Source of the DNA: Candidatus Thorarchaeota archaeon
GTDB lineage: Archaea > Asgardarchaeota > Thorarchaeia > Thorarchaeales > Thorarchaeaceae
Reading direction: 5' to 3'
DNA length: 11,661 bases
Assembly: GCA_029856425.1 (NCBI GenBank)
Contig: JAHQWZ010000036.1
Span: 1 to 11,661 of the forward strand
A program made the translations under genes and the position numbers. Shown here in pieces: positions 4,917 to 11,661 of the stretch. The notes under the pieces are model-generated. The model was not told the origin of the DNA. It made no database searches and saw nothing but the letters and a program-made list of their open reading frames with translations. The stretch's first letter is position 1, and every line of letters begins with the position of its first letter.

Positions 4917-6218
4917 ATGCGTGAAACACACGACCGACCAGATTTCCTGAGATTGATATTCAGCACAGTCCTGGGAGCAACAAAGAGCATCGAAATTGCC
5001 TATGAGGACTTCGAGGAGGTCATGAAGAATGGAGTCTACTTCGATGGTTCCTCAGTGCCCGGATATGCGTCGGTCAATAGCTCCGATCTCCTATTGAAAC
5101 CCCGCTCGTCTCGTCCTGTCCTCCTTCCCTGGGAAAAAGATGTCGCGGTCTTGGTTTGCGGGGTCTTTGAAACTTCAGGAGACCCCCATCCAAGAAATCC
5201 CTCTGCCGTCCTGTCCAGAATTGCAGGCTCCGCCAGAGAAGCTGGATTTGAGTTGAGAGTAGGATCTGAACTCGAGTTCTTCTTGGTCAGAGAGAATGAT
5301 CAAGGTATGATTGTACCGGGAGATGGAGGAGGCTATTTCTCAACCATCCCAGCCGATGGAGGTTTACAGTTTAGAAGGATGGTGGCAAAGTCACTTGGAT
5401 CAATAGGCATATCGACAACAACTCATCACCATGAAGTAGCTGCAGGACAACACGAGGTGGGGCTCAGGTTCAGCAGTGCACCGGGCGCAGCTGATGACAT
5501 CATGCTTGCTAGACTTCTAATTGCTGAGATGGCTCATGAAATAGGTGCAATAGCGACTTTCATGCCTAAGCCATTCAGTGGGATGAATGGGAGTGGTATG
5601 CATCTTCATGAAAGCCTCTGGAGTATTGATGAAAAAGTCAACCTCTTCTCGAGCGGGAAATCAGGAGAAGTATCTGAATTAGCCGGAAGCTACGTAGCAG
5701 GACTCATTGAGCATGCAGGTGCACTCGCTGCCGTAGTTGCACCTACAGTAAATTCATTCAAGAGGCTCACTCCCGGATATGAAGCTCCTACAAGGATTGC
5801 GTGGGGCCTAAGAAACAGGTCTACTATGATTAGGGTGCCGCAGTACAATGGAACTGATGTGAAGGCTAGAATTGAATTCAGATGCCCAGATCCCCTGTGT
5901 AGTTCTCATTTGGCTGTAGCAGCAACTCTTGCGGCGGGATTAGACGGCATCAAAAGAGGACTGACTCCACCAGCTCCGACAGGCGAGAATCTTTACAAGA
6001 CAGCCGCAGAAACTGAATCCCTCCCGGGAAGCCTTAAGGAAGCCTTGGATGTGTTGAAATGCGACAAAGTAGTTGTGGAAGCACTCGGGAAGAGCTTGGT
6101 TGATACAATTGTGAAAATGCGAACCGCGGAATGGGAGGAGTACTTGGAACTCACTGGAAACCCTGGGGCTTCTGAGGTCACACCATGGGAAGTGTCCAAA
6201 TACCTTCACTTCAACTAA
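4917..6218 (+). CDS. glnA: Glutamine synthetase family protein, type I (GlnA-like)
   Basis: The enzyme joins ammonia to glutamate using ATP. The ATG at 4917 gives 433 residues, near the archaeal GlnA length; the frame is open further upstream but runs antisense to the regulator gene, and the TATA spacing supports 4917. The N-terminal beta-grasp domain (1-90) includes FDGSS (42-46), whose aspartate takes part in ammonium binding. The catalytic domain has metal ligands in GSELEFF (E118, E120), HHEVAAGQHE (171-180, E173 and E180), NGSGMHLH (224-231, H229), NRSTMIRVP (300-308) and RIEFR (318-322, E320). All key residues I can check are kept. The loop after residue 60 differs from standard GlnA, so a glutamine-synthetase-like enzyme using another amine is possible. 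Its promoter shares regulatory DNA with the divergent Lrp-type gene. It is followed after 67 bases, without a clear promoter, by the SCP2 and MBL genes. Confidence 0.88.
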   Translation: MRETHDRPDFLRLIFSTVLGATKSIEIAYEDFEEVMKNGVYFDGSSVPGYASVNSSDLLLKPRSSRPVLLPWEKDVAVLVCGVFETSGDPHPRNPSAVLSRIAGSAREAGFELRVGSELEFFLVRENDQGMIVPGDGGGYFSTIPADGGLQFRRMVAKSLGSIGISTTTHHHEVAAGQHEVGLRFSSAPGAADDIMLARLLIAEMAHEIGAIATFMPKPFSGMNGSGMHLHESLWSIDEKVNLFSSGKSGEVSELAGSYVAGLIEHAGALAAVVAPTVNSFKRLTPGYEAPTRIAWGLRNRSTMIRVPQYNGTDVKARIEFRCPDPLCSSHLAVAATLAAGLDGIKRGLTPPAPTGENLYKTAAETESLPGSLKEALDVLKCDKVVVEALGKSLVDTIVKMRTAEWEEYLELTGNPGASEVTPWEVSKYLHFN

Positions 6219-6273
6219 TCAATGCGGAGTTCCAAAAGACTTCTATCGGAATTTGCTGACAGAACACATAGCA

Positions 6274-6278
6274 GGTGA
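6274..6278 (+). promoter_or_regulatory. Shine-Dalgarno site of the SCP2-domain gene
   Basis: GGTGA ends 7 bases before the ATG at 6286. This decides that start over an in-frame TTG at 6253, which has no such site. Confidence 0.6.
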
Positions 6279-6285
6279 CAATGAG

Positions 6286-6708
6286 ATGACAGGTTTTGAG
6301 AGTACGGAGCAACTAAAGGACGTGTTTGAAGAGTTTTGGAAACGATGTCAGGAAGTCGAAGAGGTCATGGCAAAAATGGCTAAACAAGGAGTGACTGTCA
6401 GGTTCGACATCGAAGATCCAGAAGCCCATCCGACCATTGACTTCAGGAATCCTGGACCCGATGGAAAGCTTGGCCAGCTTCTTTGGGACTCAGAGGAGGA
6501 ACCGGAATTAAAGGTATGGAGCAAAGCTGAAACTACAAACAAGTTCTGGCAAGGCAAACTGAACACTGCAATTGCACTAGCGAGAGGGCAAGTGAAAATA
6601 GACGGCCCAGTTACTAAGGCGATTGGACTTGTTTCTCAGATCAAGCCACTCTTTGCGATATGGCCAGAGGTACTGAAGGACAAGGGTCTCGACAGTATGG
6701 TTCTCTAG
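6286..6708 (+). CDS. SCP2 sterol-binding-domain protein
   Basis: From the ATG at 6286 the protein has 140 residues, the size of a single SCP2 domain. Family signs are an N-terminal amphipathic helix (QLKDVFEEFWKRCQEV), the strand VTVRFDIED and the PTIDFRN strand. These are followed by LKVWSKAETTNKFWQGKLN and then the conserved ALARGQVKIDGPVTKAIGL, which corresponds to the G-x-x-x-x-x-G strand and the helix over the lipid tunnel. SCP2 domains bind hydrophobic ligands such as lipids or acyl chains; in archaea the ligand is not known. It has no signal peptide or membrane helix and is probably cytoplasmic. It follows the glutamine synthetase by 67 bases and precedes the MBL-fold gene by 24, so an operon is likely. 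The conserved tryptophan-rich segment (FW near 18 and 88) is typical of this domain. Confidence 0.88.
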   Translation: MTGFESTEQLKDVFEEFWKRCQEVEEVMAKMAKQGVTVRFDIEDPEAHPTIDFRNPGPDGKLGQLLWDSEEEPELKVWSKAETTNKFWQGKLNTAIALARGQVKIDGPVTKAIGLVSQIKPLFAIWPEVLKDKGLDSMVL

Positions 6709-6717
6709 GCTACGAAT

Positions 6718-6726
6718 AAGGAGTGA
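6718..6726 (+). promoter_or_regulatory. Strong Shine-Dalgarno site of the MBL-fold gene
   Basis: AAGGAGTGA ends 6 bases before the ATG at 6733, one of the strongest ribosome sites in the window. It lies in the 24-base gap after the SCP2 stop codon and supports co-transcription. Confidence 0.65.
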
Positions 6727-6732
6727 ATCTAG

Positions 6733-7716
6733 ATGGAAGAGCTTCGGAAGCTCGATTCTTTAGAGATCATTGCTGTTGCAGACAATAGCTTTTCGGCTTG
6801 GACAGATCCCGAGCGGAAAGATGTGAAACGCTTTCACAAATGGGTTGGAGATGACGAGGATGATGACAAGCCATTGCCTCTCGCGGGGGCTGGCCTGTGC
6901 CTGCATATTCATGCGACTGCGGACAATGAGACTCACAAAATCCTCTATGACGCAGCTGAGTCTCATAAAACTATGGAGAACAATATTGCAGCTCTTGGTC
7001 TGAATCTATCTGAGATTGATGCGGTCGTCCTGTCCCATGGACATTGGGACCATTTTGGAGGTCTGCTCTGGGCAATTGATAGTATCGGGAAGAAGGATTT
7101 GCCAGTGTACTTGCACCCATTGATGTTCCTCAAGAGAGGCCTCGAAGTGAAGACGCCCGAAGGGACAAAAATAAACGAGATGAGGCTAATGCCGTCTGCT
7201 GATGAGATTGCCAAAAAAGGGGGAATAGCAATTGCTTCCAAAGAGCCACTTCTAATTGTTAACAGAATGCTCCTGAGAACTGGCGAGGTGCCCAGAGTTA
7301 CTGCACATGAAGAGGGAATGGTTGGTCACAAGGTGTTCATGAATGGACAGTGGAAGGATGACTCCGCAGTAATAGATGATGTGAGCATAGTGGCAAATAT
7401 GAAAGACAAAGGACTCGTTATAATCTCTGGATGCTCACATGCAGGGATAATCAACATCATCAAAGAGGCTCAATTGCTCACAGGTGAAAATAGAATCCAT
7501 GCTGTGATTGGCGGACTTCATCTAGCAGGCAGAGTCACAAAAGACACTATGCATGAAACTGTAAAGATATTGAAGGGGATTCGACCAAAGCTCTTAGTCC
7601 CCTGCCATTGCACCGGATGGCGAGCACGTCACATGATGAGCGGTGAAATGCCCGACGAGTACGTTGAAGGAAGCGTAGGACACAAATACATCATTTCCAA
7701 TGGGGATGTATCCTAA
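6733..7716 (+). CDS. Metallo-beta-lactamase-fold hydrolase, COG1237-like (often annotated as dihydropterin ribofuranosylaminobenzene 5'-phosphate synthase)
   Basis: This 327-residue protein has the dinuclear metal site of the fold: SHGHWDHFGG (101-110; H102, H104, D106, H107), SGCSHAG (232-238; H236), GGLHLAG (260-266; H263) and PCHCTGWRA (290-298; H292). The combination GCSHAGIIN, GGLHL and PCHCTG is characteristic of COG1237 proteins such as MJ0301-like ones. Their common label, a pterin ribofuranosylaminobenzene phosphate synthase, is widely copied and not secure, so I would use MBL-fold hydrolase. An acidic insert (DDEDDDK, 40-46) lies before the second strand. It is cytoplasmic and translated from a strong ribosome site directly after the SCP2 gene. 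If the methanopterin-type role is right, the organism would make a tetrahydromethanopterin-like C1 carrier; nothing else here confirms that. Confidence 0.88.
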   Translation: MEELRKLDSLEIIAVADNSFSAWTDPERKDVKRFHKWVGDDEDDDKPLPLAGAGLCLHIHATADNETHKILYDAAESHKTMENNIAALGLNLSEIDAVVLSHGHWDHFGGLLWAIDSIGKKDLPVYLHPLMFLKRGLEVKTPEGTKINEMRLMPSADEIAKKGGIAIASKEPLLIVNRMLLRTGEVPRVTAHEEGMVGHKVFMNGQWKDDSAVIDDVSIVANMKDKGLVIISGCSHAGIINIIKEAQLLTGENRIHAVIGGLHLAGRVTKDTMHETVKILKGIRPKLLVPCHCTGWRARHMMSGEMPDEYVEGSVGHKYIISNGDVS

Positions 7717-7726
7717 AGCATATAAG
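7714..7726 (+). promoter_or_regulatory. TATA box and possible BRE of the DUF1858 gene
   Basis: TAAAGC followed by ATATAAG (7720-7726) lies right at the end of the MBL-fold gene. Transcription would start near 7748, giving a leader of about 30 bases that carries the ribosome site at 7768-7772. The small gene thus seems to have its own promoter. Confidence 0.5.
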
Positions 7727-7779
7727 TAAGAAAAAATGAGATTTCAATATACACATCGATTAACAATGGTGAAGTGACA

Positions 7780-7989
7780 ATGGCGGAAGCAATTACAAAA
7801 GAAATGACAATCGGCGAAGTAGTCATGAAGTGGCCTGAAACCGCAGGGACTTTCATGGAGTGGGGATTACACTGCTATGGCTGTGCAGTAGCCAGGTTCG
7901 AGAACATCGAACAAGGTGCTCAAGCTCATGGAATTGATCCTGACAAGCTCGTTGAAGCCCTTAATGACGTCGTGTCAAAAAAGGAATAG
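7780..7989 (+). CDS. DUF1858 protein (hybrid-cluster-associated CxxC disulfide domain)
   Basis: The ATG at 7780 gives 69 residues; GGTGA at 7768-7772 lies 7 bases upstream, so I prefer it to the in-frame GTG at 7774. The whole protein is one DUF1858 domain: ITKEMTIGEVVMKWPETAGTF, then GLHCYGCAVARFENIEQGA with C32 and C35, and AHGIDPDKLVEALNDVV at the end. The family is often found beside or fused to hybrid-cluster proteins and other redox enzymes, and the CxxC pair probably forms a disulfide or binds metal. No such partner is visible here. It ends 66 bases from the convergent panB stop codon, with a T-rich tract right after its own stop. Confidence 0.88.
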   Translation: MAEAITKEMTIGEVVMKWPETAGTFMEWGLHCYGCAVARFENIEQGAQAHGIDPDKLVEALNDVVSKKE

Positions 7990-8001
7990 TCTTATTTTCT
8001 C
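7990..8001 (+). terminator. T-rich tract after the DUF1858 gene
   Basis: TCTTATTTTCTCT begins directly after the stop codon, the type of pyrimidine/T-rich run at which archaeal RNA polymerase terminates. A 6-bp hairpin follows at 8007-8025. Confidence 0.4.
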
Positions 8002-8006
8002 TACAG

Positions 8007-8025
8007 GGGAGCGGTTCTGGCTCCC
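8007..8025. repeat. 6-bp hairpin between convergent DUF1858 and panB genes
   Basis: GGGAGC (8007-8012) pairs with GCTCCC (8020-8025) around a 7-base loop. In a 66-base convergent gap it may help 3' end formation or message stability on either strand. This rests on pairing only. Confidence 0.35.
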
Positions 8026-8055
8026 GAATTTGATTTCCTCAGTGGAGGCTAGGCA

Positions 8056-8904
8056 TTATACTGGCTTTGTCCTGCCGTATAGACGCCCAGTCTCTTCCTC
8101 AGTCATCTCAAAGCTATAGTCAGAATCAGGGAACTTACCCTCTCGCACATCTGTGGAGAACTCATTGACCGCGTTTTGGATGACTTCTCTGATGTTTGCA
8201 TAACGCTTCACAAACTTTGGTTTGAAGTCTTGAAACAGCCCAAGCATATCATGCAACACAAGAACCTGACCATCGCAGTTAGGTCCTGCACCAATCCCGA
8301 TTGTTGGGATGCCTATTGATTCTGTGATCACCTTGGCGGTCTCCGAGGGGACAAGCTCGATTACAATTGAGAAAGCACCTGCTTCCTCCAGTGCTTGAGC
8401 CTGCTTGACCATCTCCTTGGTCTGCTTTGCTGTACGACCTTGGACGCGATAACCTCCTACTTCGAAGATGGACTGAGGAGTGAGACCGATATGTCCCATG
8501 ACAGGGATTCCGGCGGCGACCACTGCTCGAACGATTTCAATCTCCCGTCCCGCACCCTCTATCTTGACTGCCTCAGCACCACCATCCTGCAACATCCTTG
8601 CGCAGTTCTCGAGAGCTTGTTCTACGCTCACCTTATAGCTCATAAAAGGCATGTCACCGACTATGAGGCTGTCTGGTTTAGCTCTGGCAACTGCAGCAGA
8701 ATGATGAATCACATCATCCAGGGTTACTGGAACAGTGCTCTCGTAGCCAAGGAGAGTATTTCCCACTGAGTCCCCCACGAGAATGATGTCAACGCCACAC
8801 TCGCTCAAAATCTGGGCAGACGGCGCATCATATGCTGTGAGCATCACTATCTTCTTGCCCTTCTTCTTCATCAGACGAATACTAAATGTGGTCTTTCGTG
8901 CCAA
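8056..8904 (-). CDS. panB: 3-methyl-2-oxobutanoate hydroxymethyltransferase (ketopantoate hydroxymethyltransferase)
   Basis: PanB transfers a C1 group from a methylene-tetrahydropterin to 2-oxoisovalerate, the first committed step to pantoate and coenzyme A. All 282 residues align by eye with the family: MLTAYDAPSA (21-30), metal-binding LVGDSVGN (42-49, D45) and VGDMPF (82-87, D84), VKIEG (113-117, K114 and E116), GHIGLTPQ (137-144), GGYRVQG (150-156) and IELVP (182-186) with the probable base E183. The expected N-terminus requires the TTG at 8904, because TGA lies in frame two codons upstream and the next ATG (residue 12) would drop the first strand. GGAG is 12 bases before the TTG, rather far. 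Its C1 donor in archaea may be a methanopterin-type cofactor. It is a single gene with its own promoter cluster at 8943-8993 and ends convergently with the DUF1858 gene. Confidence 0.96.
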   Translation of the reverse strand: MARKTTFSIRLMKKKGKKIVMLTAYDAPSAQILSECGVDIILVGDSVGNTLLGYESTVPVTLDDVIHHSAAVARAKPDSLIVGDMPFMSYKVSVEQALENCARMLQDGGAEAVKIEGAGREIEIVRAVVAAGIPVMGHIGLTPQSIFEVGGYRVQGRTAKQTKEMVKQAQALEEAGAFSIVIELVPSETAKVITESIGIPTIGIGAGPNCDGQVLVLHDMLGLFQDFKPKFVKRYANIREVIQNAVNEFSTDVREGKFPDSDYSFEMTEEETGRLYGRTKPV

Positions 8905-8942
8905 CGTGAATCAGAACTCCGCTTGACCAATGGCGAATCCGG

Positions 8943-8993
8943 GTATATATGATTTGTATATATGGAAAACAGCAACGTATATACATGTATATA
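8943..8993 (-). promoter_or_regulatory. panB promoter region: repeated TATA-like units and a 16-bp palindrome
   Basis: GTATATATG occurs twice (8943-8951 and 8956-8964), and TATATACATGTATATA (8978-8993) is a perfect 16-bp palindrome. On the minus strand the nearest unit would place a start near 8921, about 17 bases before the panB TTG. The farther units could be alternative TATA boxes or a regulator site. The flanking 8994-9046 holds nothing else I can name. Confidence 0.45.
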
Positions 8994-9046
8994 ATTTCAG
9001 TGACCAACTCACATGAATCAAACAAGAGGGCTATGGAATGAAGATA

Positions 9047-9484
9047 CTATAGCCCCTTCTCGTAAAGTCCCTTGCCAACCGCAGGGGCACCGACGGTGAA
9101 GAGCACCAAGTATACTGTACCCCACAGTGGATCGAATGTTATCCACCTACTCATCACCAGGGTCCATATGACGAATCCCAGAGTGGACATCACAATCTGA
9201 ACCTTGATAGACTTTAGGTGCTCCATGTTTAGCGGGCTTTCTTCTTTGGTGATGCCCGCGACAGCAAGTGGAGTGATAACAAGGAACAATAGGTATACAA
9301 GAGGCATCTCTCCAGTCCGTCCTGCAGCAACAAACATCTCCTCTATCAGCTTGTACCCAGCAATAACGGGAGCTGGGACATATTTGATAAGAATGCCAAA
9401 GTAGTCATCTGGCTTATCAGGTACAAGGACTGTTGCTTCTGTGGGAGCATCAATCATCTTTTTTGTCACGACTTTGAAACCCAT
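9047..9484 (-). CDS. Small membrane protein of unknown function, three predicted helices
   Basis: I do not recognise the family. GAGGAG at 9492-9497 lies 7 bases before the ATG at 9484 and decides this start over an in-frame TTG at 9499; the protein then has 145 residues. The first 60 residues are soluble (KVVTKKMIDAPTEATVLV and a segment with DKPDDY). Three hydrophobic stretches follow: LVYLLFLVITPLAVAGI (about 63-79), IVMSTLGFVIWTLVMS (about 97-112) and LWGTVYLVLFTVGAPAVG (about 120-137), so it is probably an integral membrane protein. It follows the P-type ATPase on the same strand after 90 bases, a gap with a small hairpin and a weak TATA-like ACATATTTG at about 9520-9528, so it may be co-transcribed or have its own promoter. 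A role as an accessory subunit of the ATPase is possible but only inferred from position. Confidence 0.72.
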   Translation of the reverse strand: MGFKVVTKKMIDAPTEATVLVPDKPDDYFGILIKYVPAPVIAGYKLIEEMFVAAGRTGEMPLVYLLFLVITPLAVAGITKEESPLNMEHLKSIKVQIVMSTLGFVIWTLVMSRWITFDPLWGTVYLVLFTVGAPAVGKGLYEKGL

Positions 9485-9491
9485 TTGGAGT

Positions 9492-9497
9492 CTCCTC
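9492..9497 (-). promoter_or_regulatory. Shine-Dalgarno site of the small membrane protein gene
   Basis: GAGGAG on the minus strand with a 7-base spacer to the ATG at 9484. It settles the start codon. Confidence 0.6.
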
Positions 9498-9533
9498 AAG
9501 CTGAGAAGCTAAATCCCCCAAATATGTCCTGCG

Positions 9534-9552
9534 GTGCAATGGACAGTTGCAC
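9534..9552. repeat. 6-bp inverted repeat between the ATPase and membrane-protein genes
   Basis: GTGCAA (9534-9539) and TTGCAC (9547-9552) are reverse complements around 7 bases. It begins about 23 bases past the ATPase stop codon and may be a 3'-end or processing hairpin; no convincing T tract follows. Confidence 0.3.
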
Positions 9553-9574
9553 TCGAAGAGGCCCTCAGATTTCT

Positions 9575-11661
9575 TCAGAGATTTATCCCCTTCTTCCGAA
9601 GTCGTTGCTTGTAGAGCTCAACACCAACTATTGCAGGAAGTGAGAACAGAAGTACAATTAGCCAGTCAAAGAAGGTGAGAGGCATAAAGTAGAAATTGAG
9701 ACTAACTGATGCGAGAATCTCCTGAACAAGTGGTACATACATCAAAAGGTAATGAGCTAGATAGATGAGCCCCAAGAAGATTGCATAGCGATAAGTGCCA
9801 GGCTCTCGAAGACTCTTGCCAATCCCCATGTTGATTCTGCGGATACTCAAGACAATAGTGCTCTCTACCAGCAAGATTACTGATAGCATCATGACAGCAG
9901 CCTTGGCCGCTTCAATGGGTATGGTAAATCCGGCAGAGCCATAGAAACCAGTGAGGTTGTCTGGAACGACCGTGATGATTCCCCACCATCCTGTCAGTGA
10001 CAACATGTACACCATTGCAGCTCCAAACACCATCATTGCTACGTTGAACGCCATGAACTTTGCAAGAGGCTTTGGAATAATCTCTTCACTATCCCTCGGT
10101 TTTTCTTCCATAGCTCTTGGGGACACCTTATCGAATACAAGAGCCAAACCGGGAAATGAGTGCGTGGTCACAACCAAGTATAGGCTCTGCCATGTAGTCA
10201 GCATTAGAATGGCAGCTGGCAATATGAACAGAGCACCAAAGAACAAGATGCTCTCGAAAAGGTTAATGGCTATGTAGAAGTATATCATCATCCGAATCTT
10301 CTGAAATAGACCTCTTCCCTCGTGAACTCCTGTGACAATCGAAGCAAAGCTGTCATCTGTTATGACTAAGTCAGCAGCTTCTTTGGCCACATCAGTCCCT
10401 GTGATTCCCATAGCTATCCCCGCATCGCTCATGGCCAGAGCTAATGCATCATTGACGCCATCCCCAGTCATCGCCACAACACGTTTCTGATCTTGGTACC
10501 GCTCAACGATTATTTGCTTGTGCTCTGGATTCACCCGGGCAAAAACATTGACATTAGGAAAGTCTTCATCTTTGACATCATAAACATCCTGGCCTTCAAC
10601 TACGAGAGACCTCTGTCTATGGATGCCTAGGTCCTCTGCTATGGTCTTGGCTGTAGCTGCTGAATCACCGGTAATCATGACCACGTTAATTCCTGCACTG
10701 TGACATTCTCCGACAGCCTCTCTAACTCCGTCTCTGGGAGGATCAACAATGCATGCGAATCCGAGGTACGTAAGATCGCTTTCTGCAATCTCACGTGCAT
10801 TCTTCTCATAAGGCAAAGTGTTCAACGACTTCTTGGCTAGTGAGATGACTCTGAACCCCCTAGCTGCATAACCATCAACAAGAGATTTCACCCGCTTTTG
10901 TGCCTCTGAGGTGAAGGTGGTTGACTTCTTGCCATTACCAATAGTGGAACAACGTGACAAGAGAACCTCAGTGGCTCCTTTCACGAAAGAGATGAATTTG
11001 TTACCATCTTGACAGAACCGTGACATTCGCTTTAGTTCAGACTCAAACGGAAACTCCTCAATCACTTTATATCGCTCACGTACTAGCTGCTCATCAACAC
11101 CGCTCTTCCTGAATAATGTGAGTAATGCTGCGTCAGTGGGGTCTCCTAGTGGGTGCCAGACTATACCCTGGTCTGGGACCTCTTTCACTGCAATCTCTGC
11201 GTCGTTGTTGATTCCTGCGCAGGTAATGAGTTCAAGCAGGTGAGGCCAAGCAGCAACATCTTTGACAAGTGACTGCTCACCATTGTTCGCTGATGGATCA
11301 CCTAATTTATAGATCTCTCCTTCAGGGTTATACCCAGCTCCAGTAACAGTGTAAAGAGACTCCGTGTCCCAACAATATTTCACTGTCATCTCATTTCGTG
11401 TCATCGTTCCAGTCTTGTCTGAGCAAATCACGCTGACTCGACCCAAGCTCTCCACTGCAGAGAGGTCTCGAATAATCACACCCTTCTTCGCCATAGCAAG
11501 GACGCCTGTGAGTAGAACAATGGTGGTCAAGAGCGGGATATTGATGGGCATGATGGTCATCGCTCGTGTTATGCCAGCAGTCATTCTGCCGGCGATAATC
11601 TCCATGACATTCTGGAAGTCTGGCGCTATGAAAATTGGAATTTCATCACCCGTTAATATAG
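9575..11661 (-). CDS. P-type cation-transporting ATPase, type II-like, C-terminal 694 residues (N-terminus beyond the window)
   Basis: The frame stays open through the right edge, so the actuator domain and first helices are missing. Counting from the first complete codon, TM4 contains PINIPLL (38-44). The phosphorylated aspartate is D81 in CSDKTGTMT; the nucleotide domain has GDPTDAALL (172-180) and KGATE (227-231). The P domain has DPPRDG (306-311), TGDSAATA (330-337) and TGDGVNDA (398-405). About six hydrophobic segments follow, as in type II and III pumps. The catalytic machinery is complete, so it should be active. The cation site is odd: the usual PEGLP or PEEFP of TM4 is PINIP, without the acidic residue; TM5 keeps N466 and E469 (INLFES); and in TM6 the usual NLVTDGLPA becomes YLVVTTHSFPG, with histidine (H500) near the aspartate position. 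The transported ion cannot be assigned. The small membrane protein lies downstream. Confidence 0.92.
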   Translation of the reverse strand, partial: ILTGDEIPIFIAPDFQNVMEIIAGRMTAGITRAMTIMPINIPLLTTIVLLTGVLAMAKKGVIIRDLSAVESLGRVSVICSDKTGTMTRNEMTVKYCWDTESLYTVTGAGYNPEGEIYKLGDPSANNGEQSLVKDVAAWPHLLELITCAGINNDAEIAVKEVPDQGIVWHPLGDPTDAALLTLFRKSGVDEQLVRERYKVIEEFPFESELKRMSRFCQDGNKFISFVKGATEVLLSRCSTIGNGKKSTTFTSEAQKRVKSLVDGYAARGFRVISLAKKSLNTLPYEKNAREIAESDLTYLGFACIVDPPRDGVREAVGECHSAGINVVMITGDSAATAKTIAEDLGIHRQRSLVVEGQDVYDVKDEDFPNVNVFARVNPEHKQIIVERYQDQKRVVAMTGDGVNDALALAMSDAGIAMGITGTDVAKEAADLVITDDSFASIVTGVHEGRGLFQKIRMMIYFYIAINLFESILFFGALFILPAAILMLTTWQSLYLVVTTHSFPGLALVFDKVSPRAMEEKPRDSEEIIPKPLAKFMAFNVAMMVFGAAMVYMLSLTGWWGIITVVPDNLTGFYGSAGFTIPIEAAKAAVMMLSVILLVESTIVLSIRRINMGIGKSLREPGTYRYAIFLGLIYLAHYLLMYVPLVQEILASVSLNFYFMPLTFFDWLIVLLFSLPAIVGVELYKQRLRKKGINL

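Noticed and set aside
8395..8769. 124-residue plus-strand frame antisense to panB
   Set aside because: A shadow of the well-conserved panB coding sequence with no promoter, ribosome site or domain.
1..11661. Insertion sequences, CRISPR arrays, tRNA or rRNA genes
   Set aside because: I looked in all gaps and at repeats and found no transposase, no regularly spaced repeats, and no T-arm or cloverleaf pattern.

Overview
The window looks archaeal. Several genes have TATA-like boxes about 25 bases upstream of a start codon with little or no leader. Shine-Dalgarno sites are of the GGTGA/GAGGAG type. The gene content (stand-alone TrpB2, an Lrp/AsnC regulator, a single-domain SCP2 protein, archaeal-style PanB, a COG1237-type metallo-beta-lactamase-fold protein) fits as well. 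Base composition is moderate, with no obvious foreign island. I cannot place the organism more precisely; Asgard or another mesophilic archaeal lineage is plausible but unproven.

Layout. (1) Bases 1-2063, minus strand: a PPOX-like flavin/F420-type protein is followed 27 bases later by a large protein cut by the left edge. The visible 533 residues are an APH-type small-molecule kinase joined to an M23-type domain; in related bacterial proteins this continues into a class III aminotransferase-fold PLP enzyme. (2) Bases 2121-2618, plus: a divergently transcribed protein of unknown function. (3) Bases 2680-4050, minus: TrpB2. Its 279-base upstream region holds a TATA box, two ATGTACAT palindromes 20 bp apart and a long imperfect inverted repeat that could be a structured RNA. 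(4) Bases 4330-4833, minus: an Lrp/AsnC regulator, divergent from (5) a glutamine synthetase at 4917-6218 that appears to have a leaderless promoter. An 8-bp inverted repeat lies between the two. (6) Bases 6286-7716, plus: an SCP2-domain protein and an MBL-fold hydrolase, closely spaced and probably read with the glutamine synthetase. (7) Bases 7780-7989, plus: a 69-residue DUF1858 CxxC protein with its own promoter. (8) Bases 8056-8904, minus: PanB, preceded by a cluster of TATA-like repeats. (9) Bases 9047-11661, minus: the C-terminal 694 residues of a P-type cation ATPase (cut by the right edge) and, downstream, a small three-helix membrane protein.

The centre (trpB2, Lrp regulator, glutamine synthetase) reads as an amino-acid/nitrogen module with local regulatory DNA. 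The left flank suggests phosphorylation of an amino-alcohol-like metabolite followed by PLP chemistry, but the PLP module lies outside the window. The items most worth following are the kinase-M23 fusion in an apparent archaeon, the TGTACA boxes and inverted-repeat RNA candidate upstream of trpB2, and the P-type ATPase whose transmembrane cation-site residues depart from the type II pattern.
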